A stretch of 8,583 bases of DNA from Planctomycetota bacterium. Lineage in GTDB: Bacteria > Planctomycetota > GCA-002687715 > DRQF01. A model generated the notes under the pieces. That model made no database searches. It had not been told where the DNA came from and saw only the letters and a program-made list of their open reading frames with translations. The stretch is taken from assembly GCA_015485455.1 (NCBI GenBank), contig WFTN01000582.1, positions 1-8,583 on the forward strand, read 5' to 3'. The translations under genes and the position numbers were made by a program. Positions 6,045-8,583 of this stretch are shown here, piece by piece; position 1 is the first letter of the stretch, and every line of letters starts with the position of its first letter.

Positions 6045-6848
6045 ATGAAACCCGCCTTTCTTGTTTTGATTTGTGTCCTTGTGGCGAGTCTTTCCGGTGC
6101 CGGAACTGCATTCCTATTGATGGAGAATCAACACGATTTGGATGCCATGGGAGATCCCTCCGACGCTTCTGAGATGGCTGCCACCCGGGCTCGACTTCTT
6201 GAGTTGGAGAACACAATGGAAGAAATGGCCCGAGAGCGCCGAGAGTCTCCAGTTTTGGAAATCGCGGCGTTGAAAGAACTTGATCGTCGCTATGGCAAGG
6301 AAGTGGCAGATCTGAAGTCCGCTGTGTCCAAGCTTAATTCCAAGCAAGGCGGGCTCGGAGGCAGCGAACTCTTGGCGTCCGTAGGCGGAGAAGCTGCGAT
6401 CGAAGATGTGTTGAGCCGTGTTGTGGAAGAGGCTGTGGCCAAGAAAGATGCGATACGGCGGAAAGCTGAACGCAAACGCTGGACGCCGCTCATCAAAGCC
6501 AGAATGGAAAAACAACTGGAAAAGGCGATCAAGAAGCTCGACTTAAGGCCTGATCAAGTTGAACGATTCGAGACAACTGTTCGGGAATCCATGGACACGG
6601 TGATGCCGGCGTTAGGCATTGTCATGGATCCGAGCGCCAAGAAGCAAGAGAAGGTCGAGGCCTTTGCACAGATTGACGGGGCTATGAAGAAGGTCGACAA
6701 CGATGTGCAGGGTTATTTGGATCCGAGCCAATACCAGACCTTCAATCAGGAACAAGAGAAACAAACCAAGCAGATGGAGCAAATGCGTTCGATGTTTGGG
6801 GCTGCGAACGGGACCAACGCGAACGGCAATGCGTCGAATTCCAATTGA
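6045..6848 (+). CDS. Membrane-anchored periplasmic helical protein with LTxxQ-like motifs
   Basis: Unrecognised 267-residue protein. Residues 1-26 are a hydrophobic signal or membrane anchor (FLVLICVLVASLSGAGTAF), and the rest should be periplasmic. Residues 44-100 are a charged coiled coil (RARLLELENTMEEMARERRE and onward). A glycine-rich hinge at 102-116 is followed by a helical domain, about 117-250, with LDLRPDQ at 165-171 and YLDPSQYQTF at 224-233. These two motifs, about 55 residues apart, resemble the paired LTxxQ motifs of Spy/CpxP-type periplasmic proteins, so a chaperone-like or stress-sensing role is possible but unproved. The tail after 252 is rich in Asn, Gly and Ala and probably disordered. 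GAGGA at 6034-6038 lies 6 nt before the ATG. Transcription ends at the hairpin at 6878-6909. No catalytic motif is visible. Confidence 0.8.
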   Translation: MKPAFLVLICVLVASLSGAGTAFLLMENQHDLDAMGDPSDASEMAATRARLLELENTMEEMARERRESPVLEIAALKELDRRYGKEVADLKSAVSKLNSKQGGLGGSELLASVGGEAAIEDVLSRVVEEAVAKKDAIRRKAERKRWTPLIKARMEKQLEKAIKKLDLRPDQVERFETTVRESMDTVMPALGIVMDPSAKKQEKVEAFAQIDGAMKKVDNDVQGYLDPSQYQTFNQEQEKQTKQMEQMRSMFGAANGTNANGNASNSN

Positions 6849-6872
6849 ATCACTCTCTATAGGAAGACTGAC

Positions 6873-6915
6873 AAAAGAAAAGCCCCAGCTCCTAAGAGCC
6901 GGGGCTTTTCTTTTT
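6873..6915. terminator. Bidirectional intrinsic terminator
   Basis: aaaagccccagctc (6878-6891) pairs with gagccggggctttt (6896-6909) over 14 positions with one A-C mismatch and a ctaa loop. It is followed on the plus strand by TCTTTTT (6909-6915) and, read leftward, by TTTTCTTTT. It lies 29 nt past the stop at 6848 and between two convergent genes, so it can end both transcripts. Confidence 0.88.
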
Positions 6916-7005
6916 GGGTTCGGACCGCCCTGCGCGACGGATAAGAACTCCAAGAGAGAGGTATCTTTTGCCAATAGAAAGAACGGCCCCAACCCAATTT
7001 TCGGG

Positions 7006-7437
7006 TCAGGATTTCTTTCTTTTCCTTTTCGTTTTTGACCTTCGTCCGATCTTCTGCATGGTGTCGATGAATAAGTAGTGGGTAATCTTGCGATCAGAAG
7101 TTCGCCTTTGACGCACTCGGCCTTTCACCAATATTTGCCCCTTGGCGGATTTACTCAGCTTTCGCTTGGTTTGCATGAAATAGGGATTATGGGTGGCGAC
7201 GACAAACTGGAGTTTCTTGTAAGTAAATTTTTGTGTTCTGCTCTTGCTGGACTTCTTGAGAGGGATAGCGCTACCCTGCATGTAAAAGGAGACATAGTGG
7301 CCCTTTTCACTTTGTCCTTGGGTGCGAAAAAAACTGCTCAATCGTTTGCCTTTTAATGGTTCGTAGCTGCCGCCCACTTGGGCCGATGTTGCGCTCGAGG
7401 CGCACAGAATGAGAGCGATCATGAATACTTTGTGCAT
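7006..7437 (-). CDS. Small, very basic exported protein of unknown function
   Basis: Unrecognised 143-residue protein. Residues 1-19 form a Sec signal peptide (MHKVFMIALILCASSATSA), likely cut before Q20; C12 does not sit in a good lipobox. The mature chain is strongly basic, with SAIPLKKSSKSRTQKFTYKK (55-74) and a terminal cluster of Lys and Arg (GRRSKTKRKRKKS). Residues 75-128 alternate hydrophobic and polar residues (LQFVVATH, then GQILVKGRVRQRR, then ITHYLFIDTMQ) as in a small beta-barrel such as an OB fold, which is a guess from pattern only. AGGAG (complement of 7444-7448) lies 6 nt before the ATG, which supports a real gene. The charge suggests binding to an anionic partner such as nucleic acid, polyphosphate or cell-surface polymer; nothing shows which. 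It is convergent with the gene at 6045 and divergent from the one at 7801. Confidence 0.75.
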   Translation of the reverse strand: MHKVFMIALILCASSATSAQVGGSYEPLKGKRLSSFFRTQGQSEKGHYVSFYMQGSAIPLKKSSKSRTQKFTYKKLQFVVATHNPYFMQTKRKLSKSAKGQILVKGRVRQRRTSDRKITHYLFIDTMQKIGRRSKTKRKRKKS

Positions 7438-7800
7438 GCGGATCTCCTAAGGAGGGGGTGTCCACTTAGTAGACGCCAAGCTGAGGGAGGTGGACTAAGA
7501 TATTTTCAACGTGAGTTGCCCAAGGTCGTGAAGGATGGGGACTGACTGAAATTTCTCGGGAATTTTTAGCCTGCAAGATCGAGGATTTTGGACAAGGGCG
7601 TTGGGCCGCGCATGGTCTCCTAAAGTGAGGCCCTTGGTGGGTTTCCACTTCGAATACGGGTTTCGAAAATCCGTTATGGAATCTCCTACTAGACAAAGGC
7701 GATTCGACCCTTTGCTGGACAAAAGCCAAACTCCTCTCTTGCAAATGGACGTTGCAAGTCGTTGAATCTGCTTCGAAATTCACCCGGAATGGAGTCCGAA
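7438..7800. promoter_or_regulatory. Divergent intergenic region with several hairpins
   Basis: This 363-nt stretch between two divergent exported-protein genes must hold both promoters, though I cannot place -35/-10 boxes. Dyads seen: gtccac/gtggac (7460-7465, 7490-7495) in the leader of the minus-strand gene; caagggc/gcccttg (7593-7599, 7630-7636); acgggttt/aaatccgt (7656-7663, 7667-7674) with a 3-nt loop and one G-T pair; caaagg/cctttg (7694-7699, 7709-7714); and cttgcaa/ttgcaag (7738-7744, 7752-7758), about 43 nt before the plus-strand start. The minus-strand open frames here lack ribosome sites and family resemblance. Confidence 0.5.
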
Positions 7801-8583
7801 ATGCAAATCAATACGAACAAACATGTTGTCCTTTTTCTCATATTCACATGCATGGCGTCTCTTGCTGCTGGCCAAAAACAGCTCAAATTCAAGAAAGCCA
7901 TTCTCTCCAAAGGCGCGACTCTCACTATGGCCCGTGACTCTCATAGCACCGCAAAGCAGGTGTTTGAGATGGGCGAAACTGTGCAGGAAAGATCGGAAGA
8001 CAAGAAGTCGAAGCGCATCACGATCTTCGAAGTACTCGCTGCTAATGAGAAAGGGATTGTGCGGGCGAAAGTCACGTTTAAGACGATGAAAGAAACCAAG
8101 AAGTCCATGACGAGTCTTGGTGATTCGAACGAGAACAAGGACTTTCCTCTTGTTGGTAAAACCTTTACCTTGGATTGCTCGAAGGGATCGCTCGTCGCGA
8201 AAAATTCTTCAAACGAAGATGCAACGAAGGAAGAACTGGCGGCGATCGAGAAGGAGTTTGGCGAAAACCTGAAGAGTGGTGTCTTGTTCAGCCCCTACTT
8301 TGAGATGGACCGAATTGTCGGTGCCCGGGAGATGGCGGTGGGGGAGAATGTGAAAGTCGACCAGGAAGCGGTTCGGCGGCTGCTAGGAGTCAACGATTCG
8401 TCGAATAACTTTGGCTCTATGACTTTGACTCTCGTTAAGAAGAAGCGAGTACTTGGAGTCCCATGCGCTATCTTTGATCTCAAGCTTGAGATTGATTCAT
8501 CGGAGATCGAAGCCAAAGGATTGAAAGTTGAAAGTGACATCAGTGGGCAATTAGTTCTTGCGCTGGATACGCTTTGGGCTGTC
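7801..8583 (+). CDS. Exported protein of unknown function, C-terminus beyond window
   Basis: The frame is open from 7801 to the window end, giving 261 residues of a longer protein I do not recognise. Residues 1-24 are a Sec signal peptide (HVVLFLIFTCMASLAAG). The mature part alternates beta-like strands (ITIFEVLAANEKGIVRAKVT at 73-92, KTFTLDCSKGSLVA at 120-133, SMTLTLVKKKRVLGVPCAIF at 206-225) with a charged helix (TKEELAAIEKEFGENLKSG, 142-160). Two cysteines remain after the signal, at 126 and 222. The layout, with repeated strands followed by a GxxxxVD segment (181-187), loosely recalls exported unknown-function families of Planctomycetota and Verrucomicrobiota such as DUF6263, but that is a weak impression. 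The ATG at 7801 was preferred over an in-frame ATG at 7789 because GGAG (7791-7794) lies 6 nt before it. It starts divergently from the basic exported protein. Confidence 0.78.
   Translation, partial: MQINTNKHVVLFLIFTCMASLAAGQKQLKFKKAILSKGATLTMARDSHSTAKQVFEMGETVQERSEDKKSKRITIFEVLAANEKGIVRAKVTFKTMKETKKSMTSLGDSNENKDFPLVGKTFTLDCSKGSLVAKNSSNEDATKEELAAIEKEFGENLKSGVLFSPYFEMDRIVGAREMAVGENVKVDQEAVRRLLGVNDSSNNFGSMTLTLVKKKRVLGVPCAIFDLKLEIDSSEIEAKGLKVESDISGQLVLALDTLWAV

Noticed and set aside
5753..6216. Minus-strand frames as the gene served by the leftward terminator
   Set aside because: No convincing ribosome site or recognisable motifs, and the plus strand gives more protein-like sequence over the same stretch; an RNA is the simpler explanation.
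7789..7800. Earlier in-frame ATG for the last gene
   Set aside because: Its upstream sequence lacks a ribosome site, while GGAG at 7791-7794 is correctly placed for the ATG at 7801.
7466..7925. Minus-strand frames in the 7438-7800 spacer
   Set aside because: No ribosome site in place, odd composition, and one overlaps the signal-peptide region of the plus-strand gene.

Overview
The window reads as chromosomal DNA of a Gram-negative, outer-membrane-bearing bacterium. This rests on a 16-strand-type outer-membrane porin with a C-terminal phenylalanine, several proteins with Sec signal peptides, and Shine-Dalgarno-type ribosome sites about 6 nt from most starts. Base composition is moderate (near 50% GC by eye). 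The mix of an OprO/P-type porin, a long PhoR with HAMP and PAS regions, a bicarbonate/sulfate-type SulP transporter and exported proteins of no recognised family fits the Planctomycetota-Verrucomicrobiota group best. That assignment is an inference; no 16S rRNA or other marker gene is present.

Layout. (1) 1-654, minus: N-terminal 218 residues of a SulP-family anion transporter, cut by the window edge. (2) 655-1309: no convincing gene; it holds a strong inverted repeat just past the porin stop and a few small hairpins. (3) 1310-2731, minus: phosphate-selective porin O/P family protein. (4) 2732-3108: divergent control region with a 44-bp array of 11-bp-spaced repeats resembling a Pho box. (5) 3109-3813 and 3810-5546, plus: phoB and phoR, overlapping by ATGA. 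(6) 5547-6044: a minus-directed terminator, a stretch that looks like a decayed phoU, and a 52-codon open frame ending in the ribosome site of the next gene. (7) 6045-6848, plus: membrane-anchored helical protein with two LTxxQ-like motifs. (8) A bidirectional terminator separates it from a convergent gene at 7006-7437, minus, for a small, very basic exported protein. (9) 7438-7800: intergenic, with several hairpins. (10) 7801-8583, plus: exported protein of unknown function, open at the window end.

How the parts work together. The central block (porin, control region, phoB, phoR) is a phosphate-starvation unit. PhoR would sense phosphate state at the membrane and phosphorylate PhoB. PhoB would bind the repeat array and raise expression of the porin, and perhaps of phoBR itself, letting phosphate through the outer membrane. 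The usual negative regulator PhoU seems to survive only as a remnant right after phoR. No pst transporter genes are in the window. The rightmost three genes are all exported or membrane-anchored, have no recognised role, and show no clear link to the Pho block. I see no CRISPR array, insertion sequence, tRNA or rRNA. Most of the window is ordinary; the phoU remnant, the Pho-box-like array and the minus-strand terminator deserve the closest look.
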